Shown: piece after piece, positions 13,046 to 21,465 of the stretch
Numbering within the stretch: the first letter of the stretch is position 1
Layout of the letters: every line of letters begins with the position of its first letter
Assembly (NCBI GenBank): GCA_023402845.1
Contig: JAEYFP010000022.1
Location: 1-64,000, forward strand
Source: Bacillota bacterium
Lineage (GTDB): Bacteria; Bacillota; Clostridia; Lachnospirales; Lachnospiraceae
Length of the DNA stretch: 64,000 nt
Reading direction: 5' to 3'
Notes under the pieces: model-generated
The model's input: the letters and a program-made list of their open reading frames with translations, nothing else
What the model was told of the DNA's origin: nothing
The model's database searches: none
Position numbers and translations under genes: made by a program

Positions 13046-14554
13046 ATGGATAATCGAATAGACGCGGTTTACGCAAGACAATCCGTTGACAAAAAGGACA
13101 GTATCAGCATTGAGAGTCAAATTGAGTTTTGCAAGTACGAGCTAAAAGGAGGAAGCTGTAAGGAGTATAAGGACAAGGGCTATTCCGGCAAGAACACAGA
13201 CCGTCCGCATTTTCAAGAGCTTGTGAGAGATATTGAAAAGGGTCTTGTCAAGCGGGTTGTCGTTTATAAGCTCGACAGGATAAGCCGCTCAATCATAGAC
13301 TTTGCAAATATGATGGAGCTGTTTCAGAAATACAATGTTGAGTTTGTTTCTTCGACAGAAAAGTTTGACACCTCAACCCCAATGGGGCGGGCTATGCTCA
13401 ATATCTGTATTGTATTCGCACAGTTGGAGCGGGAAACGATACAGAAGCGTGTGACGGACGCATACTATTCCCGTTGTGTAAAGGGCTTTCATATGAGTGG
13501 TAAAGCACCCTACGGTTATAGGTTAGAACCGACTGTCATGGATGGTGTGCGTACAAAGATGATGGTAAAAGACCCGGTCGCGGCTGACCGTGTAAAGCTG
13601 ATGTTTGAAATGTACGCTGACCCTGATACCTCATTCGGGGATATTGCCCGGTACTTTGCACAGCAGGACATTTCTTTTGACGGTAAGGAATTACAGAGGG
13701 CAACACTGTCATTTCTGCTACGAAATCCGGCATATGCACAGGCTGACTTGGAGCTATACGAGTTCTTCAAGGGACAGGGCGCGGATATTGTAAATGATGT
13801 AGCCGACTTTACAGGCACGAACGGCTGCTATCTCTACCAAGGCCGCGATATTGCGGAAAACAAAAATTATAATCTGAAAGATCATATTCTTGTTCTCGCT
13901 CCGCATGATGGAATTGTATCTTCTGATTTGTGGCTTCAATGCCGGAAAAGGCTTCTGACAAACTCCGGCTTCGGTGGTACACGCAAGGCGAAAAACACAT
14001 GGCTTGCAGGAAAAATCAAGTGCGGACGGTGTGGGGCTGGCCTTATGAGTTTGGACAATCCGGCGCATACCCCATACTTCCGTTGCCGGAAACGAGCCGA
14101 TAGGAAAAGCTGTGAGGGCTGCGGAACGCTTCGGGTTCATGATGTGGAGCAGTCCATTTATAGTGAAATGATACGAAAGATGGACGAGTTCCAAACACTG
14201 ACAGGCGGCAATCCCACAAAGGCCAATCCGAAATTAACCGCACTGAATGTAGAGCTTGCACAGGTGGAAGCCGAGATTGAAAAGCTTTTAAACACCCTGA
14301 CAGGCGCAAATGCTATTTTGCTGTCCTACGCCAACAGCCGAATTGAGGAACTGGACGCAAAACGGCAATCACTGGCGAAAGCGATTGCCGACATGAGCGC
14401 TGAAGCTGTTTCCCCCGAACACATGAAACGTATCTCCGGCTATCTTGATAATTGGGATAGCATAGGTTTTGAGGACAGGCGGCTTGTTGCAGATGGGCTT
14501 ATCTCAACCATTAAGGCTACAAGCGAAAGTGTCCAAATCGAATGGAAAATCTGA
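13046..14554 (+). CDS. Large serine recombinase (TnpX/TndX-type integrase)
   Basis: A 502-residue site-specific recombinase expected to excise and integrate the element. The resolvase domain (about 1-150) has the catalytic serine in YARQSVDKK and the arginine-rich VVYKLDRISRSIIDFANMM region. A recombinase domain (about 160-275) begins GKAPYGYRLEP. A zinc ribbon (about 320-370) has CGRCGAGL..FRCRKRADRKSCEGC. A coiled-coil segment (LNVELAQVEAEIEKLLNTL) and a short C-terminal part follow. Length and order match TnpX/TndX enzymes that use an attachment site beside the gene. It is the last gene of the element, so the right junction should lie just downstream. Confidence 0.92.
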   Translation: MDNRIDAVYARQSVDKKDSISIESQIEFCKYELKGGSCKEYKDKGYSGKNTDRPHFQELVRDIEKGLVKRVVVYKLDRISRSIIDFANMMELFQKYNVEFVSSTEKFDTSTPMGRAMLNICIVFAQLERETIQKRVTDAYYSRCVKGFHMSGKAPYGYRLEPTVMDGVRTKMMVKDPVAADRVKLMFEMYADPDTSFGDIARYFAQQDISFDGKELQRATLSFLLRNPAYAQADLELYEFFKGQGADIVNDVADFTGTNGCYLYQGRDIAENKNYNLKDHILVLAPHDGIVSSDLWLQCRKRLLTNSGFGGTRKAKNTWLAGKIKCGRCGAGLMSLDNPAHTPYFRCRKRADRKSCEGCGTLRVHDVEQSIYSEMIRKMDEFQTLTGGNPTKANPKLTALNVELAQVEAEIEKLLNTLTGANAILLSYANSRIEELDAKRQSLAKAIADMSAEAVSPEHMKRISGYLDNWDSIGFEDRRLVADGLISTIKATSESVQIEWKI

Positions 14555-14582
14555 CCCATTTTTCATTTCCCAACATTATACG

Positions 14583-14603
14583 GTTTGTTGTACATTGTCA
14601 AAC
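14583..14603. other. Possible right attachment region of the conjugative element
   Basis: Just after the recombinase gene, GTTTG and CAAAC arms frame a partly symmetric centre containing TGTACA. Large serine recombinases act on imperfect palindromes of this kind next to their gene. The left junction is outside the window, so the crossover dinucleotide cannot be fixed. Confidence 0.3.
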
Positions 14604-14654
14604 GATGTTTAAATTCTTTAAAGAAAAATAAAGTATATGATAACCTTCACAGAA

Positions 14655-16004
14655 TCACTTACAATTTAGAGTTAGAAGAACTGTTCTCTTTTTCTTTGTC
14701 CATAAAAGAAAAAGCACAATTAGCAGGGTCGTAATGCCGTCGGCTATAGCCGGAGCAAAATAGATACCAAGTTTCCCGAAAGATTGCCTAAGCAATAACA
14801 AGATCGGAAGATAAATAAAGCCTTGTCTCGAAATACTGAACAAAAAACCGGATTTGCTGTATTTGATACAAAGCAGATAAACAACAGCCATCGCTTGAAA
14901 GCCGTACGTAAAAAATAAAATACTTCCACCGAACATTGCCTGTACCCCCTGCGTGATCACTTCCGTATCGTTTGAAAAAGCCGCTACAATAGGATGCGCA
15001 AATAGAATTTGGATAAGTGCGAGAAGGATACCGCCGGAAAGTCCCCAGAGATACGCTTTTCGAGTGACTTCTCTAATACGGTCAAAATGTTTGGCACCAT
15101 AATTATAGGAAATAAATGTTTGATAACCTCTTGAGAATCCTGTTATTACAAATGTTGTCATACCCACCATGCGATTTACAATACCAAGAGCCGCAATCGT
15201 ATTGTCCCCGTAGGAGGATGCGGCAATATTGGCTGCACTGATAGAAAGGCTTTGAAAAAGATTAATCGTAAAAATCGGGATCCCAACTTTAAAAATAGGC
15301 TTAACAAACCATGATTCAAAATGAATATTTTTTATGGATAGGCTAAGGTAGCTTTTTCGTTTCAGATAATACGGCAGCAAAATAGCTACACTGATTAATT
15401 GACCGATTACATCGGTTACCGCTGCTCCGGCAATGCCCATTTTTAAAGGCTAGATAAAAATGGGATCCAGAATAATATTGACCACAGAGCCTACAATTTG
15501 TGACCACGTGCTAAGCGCCACGGCTCCTTCCGCGCGGACAAGATTCATCAGACAAATTGATGGAATCTGAAATAAAAATCCCACAACTAAAATCTCCGTG
15601 TATTCCATTGCGTACGGAAGTACGTCAGCTGATGCTCCCATAGTGATCAGGAGCGGCTTTAAAAAGAGCAGAATAAGCTGAAAGCCAATGCTGGCGATGA
15701 CACAATAAAACAGAGCGGAAGAAAGGACAATCTCGGCTTTTTCTTTTTTGCCTGCGCCGAGGAGCTCAGAGATATAGGCTGCGGCACCATTGCCAAAAAG
15801 CAGCCCGATTCCCGGGATAAAAGTAACCAGTGGGTATGCAATAGAAATTGCTCCCATAGCGGAAGTTCCAAGCTGCGCAACAAAAAAGCTATCAATAAAG
15901 TTGTAAATTCCTGTCATCAGCAAGCCGATAATCGTCGGCATTCCTAAATAAACTAAAGCGTTGCTTACTTTGCCGTTTTCCATCATTTCCAATCGCTTAT
16001 TCAA
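14655..16004 (-). pseudogene. MATE-family multidrug/sodium efflux gene with an internal amber codon
   Basis: Read on the minus strand, one frame runs from the ATG at 16004 to the stop at 14655, which would give 449 residues, the normal MATE length. It is interrupted by a single TAG at 15452-15450. The upstream part (184 residues) ends ..VVNIILDPIFI and the downstream part resumes in the same frame with PLKMGIAGAAVTDVIGQLIS, a conserved MATE junction. There is no frameshift. MATE features are clear: a start MENGKVSNALVYLGMPTIIGLLMTGIYNFIDSFFVAQLG and repeated membrane helices. The gene follows a MarR regulator gene in the same orientation. It is inactive unless the amber codon is read through or is a sequencing error. 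Confidence 0.85.
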
Positions 16005-16023
16005 AATATCTTCCTCCTAATGC

Positions 16024-16050
16024 GTTTAGCAGGTATACAAGTTTGCTAAA
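16024..16050 (-). promoter_or_regulatory. MarR operator candidate in front of the MATE gene
   Basis: TTTAGCA and TGCTAAA arms (16025-16031 and 16044-16050) flank GGTATACAAGTT. The part GTTTAGCAGGTATACAA (16024-16040) recurs as its reverse complement at 16522-16538 upstream of marR. Confidence 0.6.
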
Positions 16051-16067
16051 AAAAATACCTGAAAATG

Positions 16068-16514
16068 CTACTTCCAATCTTCTTGAACTGATTGCAGAAA
16101 CGCACAGATCGCTTGACAGTCTTTTTCACTATAATTATCAATTATTGAAAAAATTCTTTGATCGATATGATCATGGAACTGCAGGTGCCCATCAAAGGCT
16201 ATGCGGCCTTTTTCAGTGAGCTGAACAATCACCTTTGCTTTGTTTCCTGCGTCATCAGTTTTGGCAACATACCCTTTTTTTTCAAGTTTTTTTACTATCT
16301 GCGAAACAGCACCCTTGGTGACCTGCATGGATTTCGCAATGTCAGAAACACAACAGTCGGGATTGTTTCCGATAAAGTCAATCAGATGAATTTCCGCAAT
16401 AAAAAGCTCCTGCCCTGTTCCAAATGTACGGGCTTTTTTATCATACTTATTAAACTGCTCAATTGCATTTAATAGTAAGTGTGAAATTTTTTGTGCATCC
16501 ATTCTCTTTCTCAT
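16068..16514 (-). CDS. MarR-family transcriptional regulator
   Basis: A 148-residue winged-helix regulator. The DNA-binding region is CVSDIAKSMQVTKGAVSQIVKKLEKKGYVAKTDDAGNKAKVIVQLTEKG, with the usual helix-turn-helix followed by the beta wing. It probably represses itself and the MATE gene 63 bases downstream, in response to a toxic compound. Related 17-base sequences lie immediately upstream (16522-16538) and in the marR-MATE gap (16024-16040), which are good operator candidates. Confidence 0.88.
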   Translation of the reverse strand: MRKRMDAQKISHLLLNAIEQFNKYDKKARTFGTGQELFIAEIHLIDFIGNNPDCCVSDIAKSMQVTKGAVSQIVKKLEKKGYVAKTDDAGNKAKVIVQLTEKGRIAFDGHLQFHDHIDQRIFSIIDNYSEKDCQAICAFLQSVQEDWK

Positions 16515-16521
16515 GCGAATA

Positions 16522-16538
16522 TTGTATACCTGCTAAAC
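16522..16538 (-). promoter_or_regulatory. MarR operator candidate upstream of marR
   Basis: TTGTATACCTGCTAAAC at this position is the exact reverse complement of the 17 bases at 16024-16040. It lies eight bases upstream of the marR start codon. Confidence 0.6.
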
Positions 16539-16571
16539 GGTTTTGTCAATCATCTGACTCTCTTTTATTTC

Positions 16572-16600
16572 TTGACACGGAAAAATGTGTTCGATATAAT
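16572..16600 (+). promoter_or_regulatory. Consensus promoter of the lacI-galactanase operon
   Basis: TTGACA (16572-16577), a 17-base spacer and TATAAT (16595-16600): a perfect sigma-A promoter. A LacI-like operator lies 10 bases beyond the -10. Confidence 0.8.
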
Positions 16601-16610
16601 TATTTTGAAC

Positions 16611-16624
16611 AACCGATTGCGCAA
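16611..16624 (+). promoter_or_regulatory. LacI-family operator candidate 1
   Basis: AACCGATTGCGCAA, with TTGCGCAA as its symmetric centre, lies at the expected transcription start. The related AACCGGTTGCACAA is at 19778-19791 before the ABC transporter operon. Confidence 0.55.
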
Positions 16625-16656
16625 ATAGGAATTATTAAGGCAGAATTATAAAGAGG

Positions 16657-17703
16657 ATGACGATCTTAAATCATCAGGGAAAAGGGGTGCGGATCATTTT
16701 GGCGGAGGAGAAAAAAAATCTGACGATCAATGATATTGCGAGAGAACTGGGCGTTTCTAAAACAACCATATCCAGGGCAATGTCAGGAAAAGGAAGGATC
16801 GGAGAAGAAACAAGAAAAAAAGTGAATGCATATATTCTGGCGCACGGCTATCAGCCCAGTGTGATTGCAAAGGGGCTGGCTCAGTCCAGAACATTCAACA
16901 TCTGTGTACTGCTTCCGGAGGACAACTATTTGCAGGATATGCCGTTTTTTCAGAAGGCGCTGCTCGGCATCAGCGAATACCTGTCGGGTGCGGATTATGA
17001 TGCGATCATTACGACGGGCGCCGAACACAATATAGAGAATCTGAAGCGGATTGTAACAAACAAAAAGGTAGACGGTGTCATACTGACGAGGACCGTGCGC
17101 AACGACCCTGCTGTTACATTTCTGATGGAAAAGGAGCTGCCGTTTGCTGTAATCGGACTTTATGAGGAATCAAAGGTTATACAGGTCGATGCGAAGCATG
17201 AAGAGGCTGTCTGCGAGCTTACGAGATATTTGCTTGGAAAGGGTCTAAAGCGCATCGCACTGCTTGGCGGCAATCCGGAGCATATCGTTAACCAGAAGCG
17301 TTTTCTCGGTGTAAGGCAGGCATATCACATGATGAAAACAGATGAAAAGTATTTGACACTGTATGAAAATATGAATAGTGAAAGTGATATCACACGTGCG
17401 GTTCAGGACGTTCTTTACGGAGGCTGTGACTGTATTCTTTGCGGCGACGACCGGATCACAATTTCCGTGCTGAATAAGCTGCGCAGGGCAAACGTGGCGG
17501 TGCCGGAGGAAATGCGCATTGCAACTCTGTTTGAAAGTATCATTCTGGATCATTATGTGCCTGCAATCACGGGGCTGACCTATGATGTAATGCAGCTTGG
17601 CAGAATTGCTGCACAGCAGCTTTTGTCTATGATACAGGGAAATAAAGTGCCGGCTTTGACGACACTCGACTATCAAATTGTGATAAGGGAGTCAACTCGA
17701 TGA
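16657..17703 (+). CDS. LacI-family repressor of the galactan locus
   Basis: A 348-residue regulator. The helix-turn-helix LTINDIARELGVSKTTISRAMSGKGRIGEETRKKVNAYI is followed by a periplasmic-binding-like sensor domain (FNICVLLPEDNYLQDMPFFQKALLGISEYL.. and ..AVPEEMRIATLFES). The start is uncertain: ATG 16657 leaves 26 residues before the HTH and has AGAGG directly abutting it. GTG 16687 and TTG 16699 are in frame with better-spaced purine runs and give a more typical N-terminus. The stop overlaps the GH53 gene (ATGA), so regulator and enzyme are coupled. The inducer is probably a galacto-oligosaccharide, judged from the neighbours. Confidence 0.88.
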   Translation: MTILNHQGKGVRIILAEEKKNLTINDIARELGVSKTTISRAMSGKGRIGEETRKKVNAYILAHGYQPSVIAKGLAQSRTFNICVLLPEDNYLQDMPFFQKALLGISEYLSGADYDAIITTGAEHNIENLKRIVTNKKVDGVILTRTVRNDPAVTFLMEKELPFAVIGLYEESKVIQVDAKHEEAVCELTRYLLGKGLKRIALLGGNPEHIVNQKRFLGVRQAYHMMKTDEKYLTLYENMNSESDITRAVQDVLYGGCDCILCGDDRITISVLNKLRRANVAVPEEMRIATLFESIILDHYVPAITGLTYDVMQLGRIAAQQLLSMIQGNKVPALTTLDYQIVIRESTR

Positions 17704-18872
17704 AAACGGATACATTGATAAAGGGTATGGATATTTCCACACTGCTTGAATTGGAGGAGCTTGGAGCAGCCTATTATGACGGCGGTAAAAAAGAAGATTT
17801 GTTTACAATATTAAAGCGATACGGAGTAAATGCGGTGCGCCTGCGGCTTTGGAATGATCCGTATTCTGAAACAGGCATTCCCTACGGGGCAGGTAAAAAT
17901 GACCTTGCGACGACACTTATACTTGCAAAAAGAGCTAAGCAGGCTCAGATGGGTATTCTGCTTGACTTTCAGTACAGTGATTTTTGGGCGGATCCCGGAA
18001 AGCAGACAATCCCGAAGGCGTGGCGTGGCTTTTCGGATGAGGAGCTTGCTGCCGCTGTGTTTACATTTACGCGTGATACGCTGCTTGTGCTGAAAAAGGA
18101 AGGCGCCTTCCCAGATATGGTGCAGGTCGGAAACGAGCTGACAAACGGACTGCTATGGCCGAACGGAAAAAAGCCGAATTATGATTGTATTGCCGGGTTT
18201 GTCAATGCAGGTATTCGAGGCGTGCGTGCCGTCTCTAAGGAAACTCCCGTTATGCTGCATTTGGACAACGGCGGAAATCTTGCGATGTACCAAGACTGGT
18301 TTGACCGGTATATGGAACGAAGAGAGAAACTGGATTTTGAGATAATCGGCCTGTCCTATTACCCGTTTTGGCATGGGACAATGCAGATGCTTGCCGATAA
18401 CATGCGGATGCTTGCCGCACGTTACCGGAAGGATCTGATTGTCTGTGAAACTTCGATGGGTTATACGCTGGATGATTATGCACAATATGAAAAGCTGCCG
18501 GCAAAGGATCGAAAGGGAATGGCAACAAAGCCTGCCCTGGTAAAGAATCTGGAATTTGCGATGACAAAGGAAGGACAGTGTCAATTTATGAAAACACTCA
18601 CAGGATTGATTACGTCGGTACCGGATAATCGCGGCAGGGGCTATTTCTACTGGGAACCGGCATGGATTCCGGTACCGGGCTGCGGTTGGGCAAATGAGGC
18701 AGCGCTCACCTACATCAAGGAGACCGGACCGGGCGGCAACGAATGGGCAAATCAGGCACTGTTTGATTATGAAGGAAATGCGCTGCCTGCGCTCAGGGTT
18801 ATTCGGGATTATCCGAAAGGAGTACTTCATGGCAAAAAAGAAGAAGATCAGCATGGAATACCGTTATTATGA
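17700..18872 (+). CDS. GH53 endo-beta-1,4-galactanase, intracellular form
   Basis: A 390-residue arabinogalactan endo-1,4-beta-galactosidase. GH53 motifs are clear: KGMDISTLLELEELGAAYYD at the start, GVNAVRLRLWNDP, LLDFQYSDFWADPGKQ, VGNELTNGLLWPNG with the general acid/base Glu at about residue 146, and IVCETSMGYT with the nucleophile at about residue 250, followed by FYWEPAWIP. There is no signal peptide, so it acts in the cytoplasm on imported beta-1,4-galacto-oligosaccharides rather than on polymeric galactan. It is coupled to lacI upstream, and its 3' end overlaps the AraC regulator gene by 44 bases. Confidence 0.92.
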   Translation: MKTDTLIKGMDISTLLELEELGAAYYDGGKKEDLFTILKRYGVNAVRLRLWNDPYSETGIPYGAGKNDLATTLILAKRAKQAQMGILLDFQYSDFWADPGKQTIPKAWRGFSDEELAAAVFTFTRDTLLVLKKEGAFPDMVQVGNELTNGLLWPNGKKPNYDCIAGFVNAGIRGVRAVSKETPVMLHLDNGGNLAMYQDWFDRYMERREKLDFEIIGLSYYPFWHGTMQMLADNMRMLAARYRKDLIVCETSMGYTLDDYAQYEKLPAKDRKGMATKPALVKNLEFAMTKEGQCQFMKTLTGLITSVPDNRGRGYFYWEPAWIPVPGCGWANEAALTYIKETGPGGNEWANQALFDYEGNALPALRVIRDYPKGVLHGKKEEDQHGIPLL

Positions 18873-19779
18873 TATGCCGCGGAATGAACCGGCACTGGCG
18901 CTGCTGGGAGAAGGCTGGAAGAGACACTATGGAGAAGGAATTGAATTCCTGCATTTTCACAATATACTCGAAATCGGCTATTGTCATTACGGAAGAGGTG
19001 AGCTGGCCTATGACGTTATGGAGGAAGAACTGCTGCATAAAAGTTATGAGGGCGGTGAGGTTTCGATCATTCCGAATAATATTCCGCATACGACAAACAG
19101 CGAGCCCCACTCGGTCTGCTTCTGGGAGTACCTGTTTGTAGACGTCGATCATTTTTTGAGTGAATTCAGCGAACGCAATCCGATACAGGCAGAAAAGATC
19201 AAGGCACGGATCAATGCCCGTCCGCTTTTGATCAAGAAAGAGGAAAACAGTCCGCTTACCGGGATTGTCAAGGTGCTTATTCAGGCAGAGACAGAAAAGC
19301 AGCCTTATTATCTGGAGGCGGCAAGCGGACTTGTTTTTTCCCTGCTAATGTTCACCGCACAGGCGAACAGGGATTTTTCCAAACAAAACGAGGAGAGCAG
19401 CAGCGTTTCCAAACAGATCGGCAGCGCGATTATCTACGTCAATAAAAATTTTTCAAATGAACTTCAGGTGAAGGACTTGGCAGATGCCTGTCATATGAGC
19501 GAACCTCATTTTAGAAGACTGTTCGGGCAGAGTATGAACATGAGCCCCATCGAGTATATCAATCTTGTTCGGGTGCAGAAGGCATGTGAGTTGTTAAATA
19601 AAACAAATTATTCCATGGAAACCGTTGCAGAAAAAACAGGATTCAGGACGGTGTCGACATTGAACAGGAATTTTAACAGGGTTGTCGGCAGTTCTCCTTA
19701 TCACTGGAAGATACATTTCCAAAATTACGAGAAGAAAACACAAGAATTTCGTATTTCTGCGCATAAAGGATGGGAATAA
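18829..19779 (+). CDS. AraC-family transcriptional regulator
   Basis: A 316-residue regulator. The ATG at 18829 sits behind GAAAGGAG; the upstream frame from 18694 lies inside the GH53 gene and is rejected. The N-terminal cupin-type sensor (EFLHFHNILEIGYCHYGRGEL..GGEVSIIPNNIPHTTNSE) is followed by two AraC helix-turn-helix motifs (LQVKDLADACHMSEPHFRRLFGQSMNMSPIEYINLVRVQKACELLNKTNYSMETVAEKTGFRTVSTLNRNFNRVVGSSPY). It is likely an activator of the transporter operon immediately downstream, so the locus is under double control by LacI and AraC proteins. Confidence 0.9.
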   Translation: MAKKKKISMEYRYYDMPRNEPALALLGEGWKRHYGEGIEFLHFHNILEIGYCHYGRGELAYDVMEEELLHKSYEGGEVSIIPNNIPHTTNSEPHSVCFWEYLFVDVDHFLSEFSERNPIQAEKIKARINARPLLIKKEENSPLTGIVKVLIQAETEKQPYYLEAASGLVFSLLMFTAQANRDFSKQNEESSSVSKQIGSAIIYVNKNFSNELQVKDLADACHMSEPHFRRLFGQSMNMSPIEYINLVRVQKACELLNKTNYSMETVAEKTGFRTVSTLNRNFNRVVGSSPYHWKIHFQNYEKKTQEFRISAHKGWE

Positions 19780-19864
19780 CCGGTTGCACAAGAAAAATTA
19801 TGATTGAAAATGCGTATTATATAAGCGAAATTATTAACAATCATAGGAAAAGTCTTGTTATAAT
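19778..19864 (+). promoter_or_regulatory. Operator candidate 2 and promoter of the sugar ABC operon
   Basis: AACCGGTTGCACAA (19778-19791) matches operator 1 in 12 of 14 positions and starts within the AraC stop codon. A TATAAT at 19859-19864 is the likely -10; the -35 is weak (TTAACA at 19834, 19-base spacing), as expected for an activator-dependent promoter. Transcription then crosses about 150 untranslated bases. Confidence 0.5.
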
Positions 19865-20012
19865 GTGTACACAATCACAAAGAGATACATAAAAACAGCA
19901 GAAAAAATATGCATATTGTACAAAACTTCGAAGAACGGTACCAAAGAAAGACAATAGCAGCTGAAAGAAACAGGAAAGCAATAAGAATGAAAGAAATCCA
20001 GGAGGAAAGAAA

Positions 20013-21386
20013 ATGAAAAAGAAATTGATTGCATTACTTGCGGCGGCAGCCATGGTAACATCCTTACTGGGATGCGGCTCTGCGGCAGAACAAGCTCCCG
20101 CGGCAGACGCACCGGCAGCGGAAGAAGCGGCACCGGCTGAGGATGCCGGCGCGGATACGGCAGCAGAAGCGGCCGAGGCACCGTCGGGCGACAATACGCT
20201 GACTGTTTGGTGCTGGGATCCGGCATTCAACATGTATGCGATGGAGCAGGCAGCTGAGGTTTACAAGCAGACTAATCCCGATTTTGTGTTGAATGTTGTT
20301 GAGACACCCTGGGCAGACGTGCAGACAAAATTGACAACAGCAGCTTCCTCAGGTGACTTAAGCACACTTCCCGATATCCTGTTAATGCAGGATAACGCAT
20401 TTCAAAAAAATGTCATCAGCTATCCGGATGCATTTATGGATCTGACAAGCACAGGAATTGATTTTTCACAATTTGGTACTTCCAAGGTTGCTTATTCGAC
20501 GGTAGGCGGTAAAAATTACGGAGTTCCGTTTGACAACGGCGCAGTTATCGGCTGCTACCGGACGGATATTCTTGAGCAGGCCGGCTACACGGCGGAGGAT
20601 CTGACAGACATCACATGGTCCCGGTATATTGAAATTGGCAAGGATGTTCTTGCAAAGACGGGCAAGCCGCTGCTTTCCTGTCAGTCGGGCGAGACGGATG
20701 TCATCATGATAATGCTGCAGTCCGCCGGAGGTTCCCTGTTTGATGCAGAAGGAAATCCGGACATGGTTGACAACGACATCTTAAAGGAGGTAATGGATGT
20801 TTATGCGGAGCTTGTTTCCACAGGCGTATGTATCGAAGTGAACGACTGGGATCAGTATGTAGGTTCTATCAATAACGAAACGGTCGCAGGTACGATCAAC
20901 GGCTGTTGGATCATGGCTTCTATCCAGTCCGTACCGGAGCAGTCCGGCAAGTGGGCGATCACAAATATGCCAAAGCTTGAAAAGGCGGCAACAGCTACAA
21001 ATTACTCCAACAACGGCGGTTCGAGCTGGGCTGTAACTTCCAACTGCAAGAATCCTGATCTGGCAGCGGACTTCTTTGCAAAGACTTTTGCAGGCAGCGT
21101 GGAATTTTACGAAACGATCCTTCCAAGTTCAGGTGCGCTTGCAACCTACTTACCCGCTGCAGATTCTACTGTATATGCAGAACCACAGGAATTTTTCGGA
21201 GGTGATGCAGTATTTGCAAAAATTACCGCTTTTGCCGGCAAGATCCCGAGTAATAATACAGGCGTGTACTATTATGAGGCAAGAGATGCGGTTGCAGTTG
21301 CCATCACGAACGTGGTAGCAGGCGCGGATATCAGCTCCGAGCTTCAGACTGCACAGGATACGGTAAACTTTGCGATGGGCAAGTAA
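20013..21386 (+). CDS. Sugar ABC transporter substrate-binding lipoprotein
   Basis: A 457-residue extracellular solute-binding protein, family 1. Its signal peptide ends in the lipobox SLLGC (Cys about residue 21), so it is anchored as a lipoprotein. An Ala/Glu/Pro-rich linker follows to about residue 68, then the binding domain (LTVWCWDPAFNMYAMEQAAEVYKQTNPDF .. FDNGAVIGCYRTDIL). It would capture galacto-oligosaccharides for the two permeases downstream. A stable hairpin between this gene and the permeases probably keeps its mRNA more abundant. Confidence 0.9.
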   Translation: MKKKLIALLAAAAMVTSLLGCGSAAEQAPAADAPAAEEAAPAEDAGADTAAEAAEAPSGDNTLTVWCWDPAFNMYAMEQAAEVYKQTNPDFVLNVVETPWADVQTKLTTAASSGDLSTLPDILLMQDNAFQKNVISYPDAFMDLTSTGIDFSQFGTSKVAYSTVGGKNYGVPFDNGAVIGCYRTDILEQAGYTAEDLTDITWSRYIEIGKDVLAKTGKPLLSCQSGETDVIMIMLQSAGGSLFDAEGNPDMVDNDILKEVMDVYAELVSTGVCIEVNDWDQYVGSINNETVAGTINGCWIMASIQSVPEQSGKWAITNMPKLEKAATATNYSNNGGSSWAVTSNCKNPDLAADFFAKTFAGSVEFYETILPSSGALATYLPAADSTVYAEPQEFFGGDAVFAKITAFAGKIPSNNTGVYYYEARDAVAVAITNVVAGADISSELQTAQDTVNFAMGK

Positions 21387-21411
21387 GAGTCGGCACCAAT
21401 AAAGCAAATTG

Positions 21412-21443
21412 ATAGGGGGACTTCTATTCAGGAGTTCCCCTAT
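21412..21443 (+). terminator. Intercistronic stem-loop after the binding-protein gene
   Basis: ATAGGGGGACTTCT (21412-21425) pairs with AGGAGTTCCCCTAT (21430-21443), 12 of 14 as Watson-Crick pairs. There is no T run, so it is more likely an mRNA-stabilising or attenuating hairpin than a full terminator. Confidence 0.55.
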
Positions 21444-21465
21444 GTTATAAAATGGAGGTGAGTAT

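Noticed and set aside
15440..15450. Frameshift in the MATE gene
   Set aside because: Both parts are in the same frame; the interruption is a single TAG codon.
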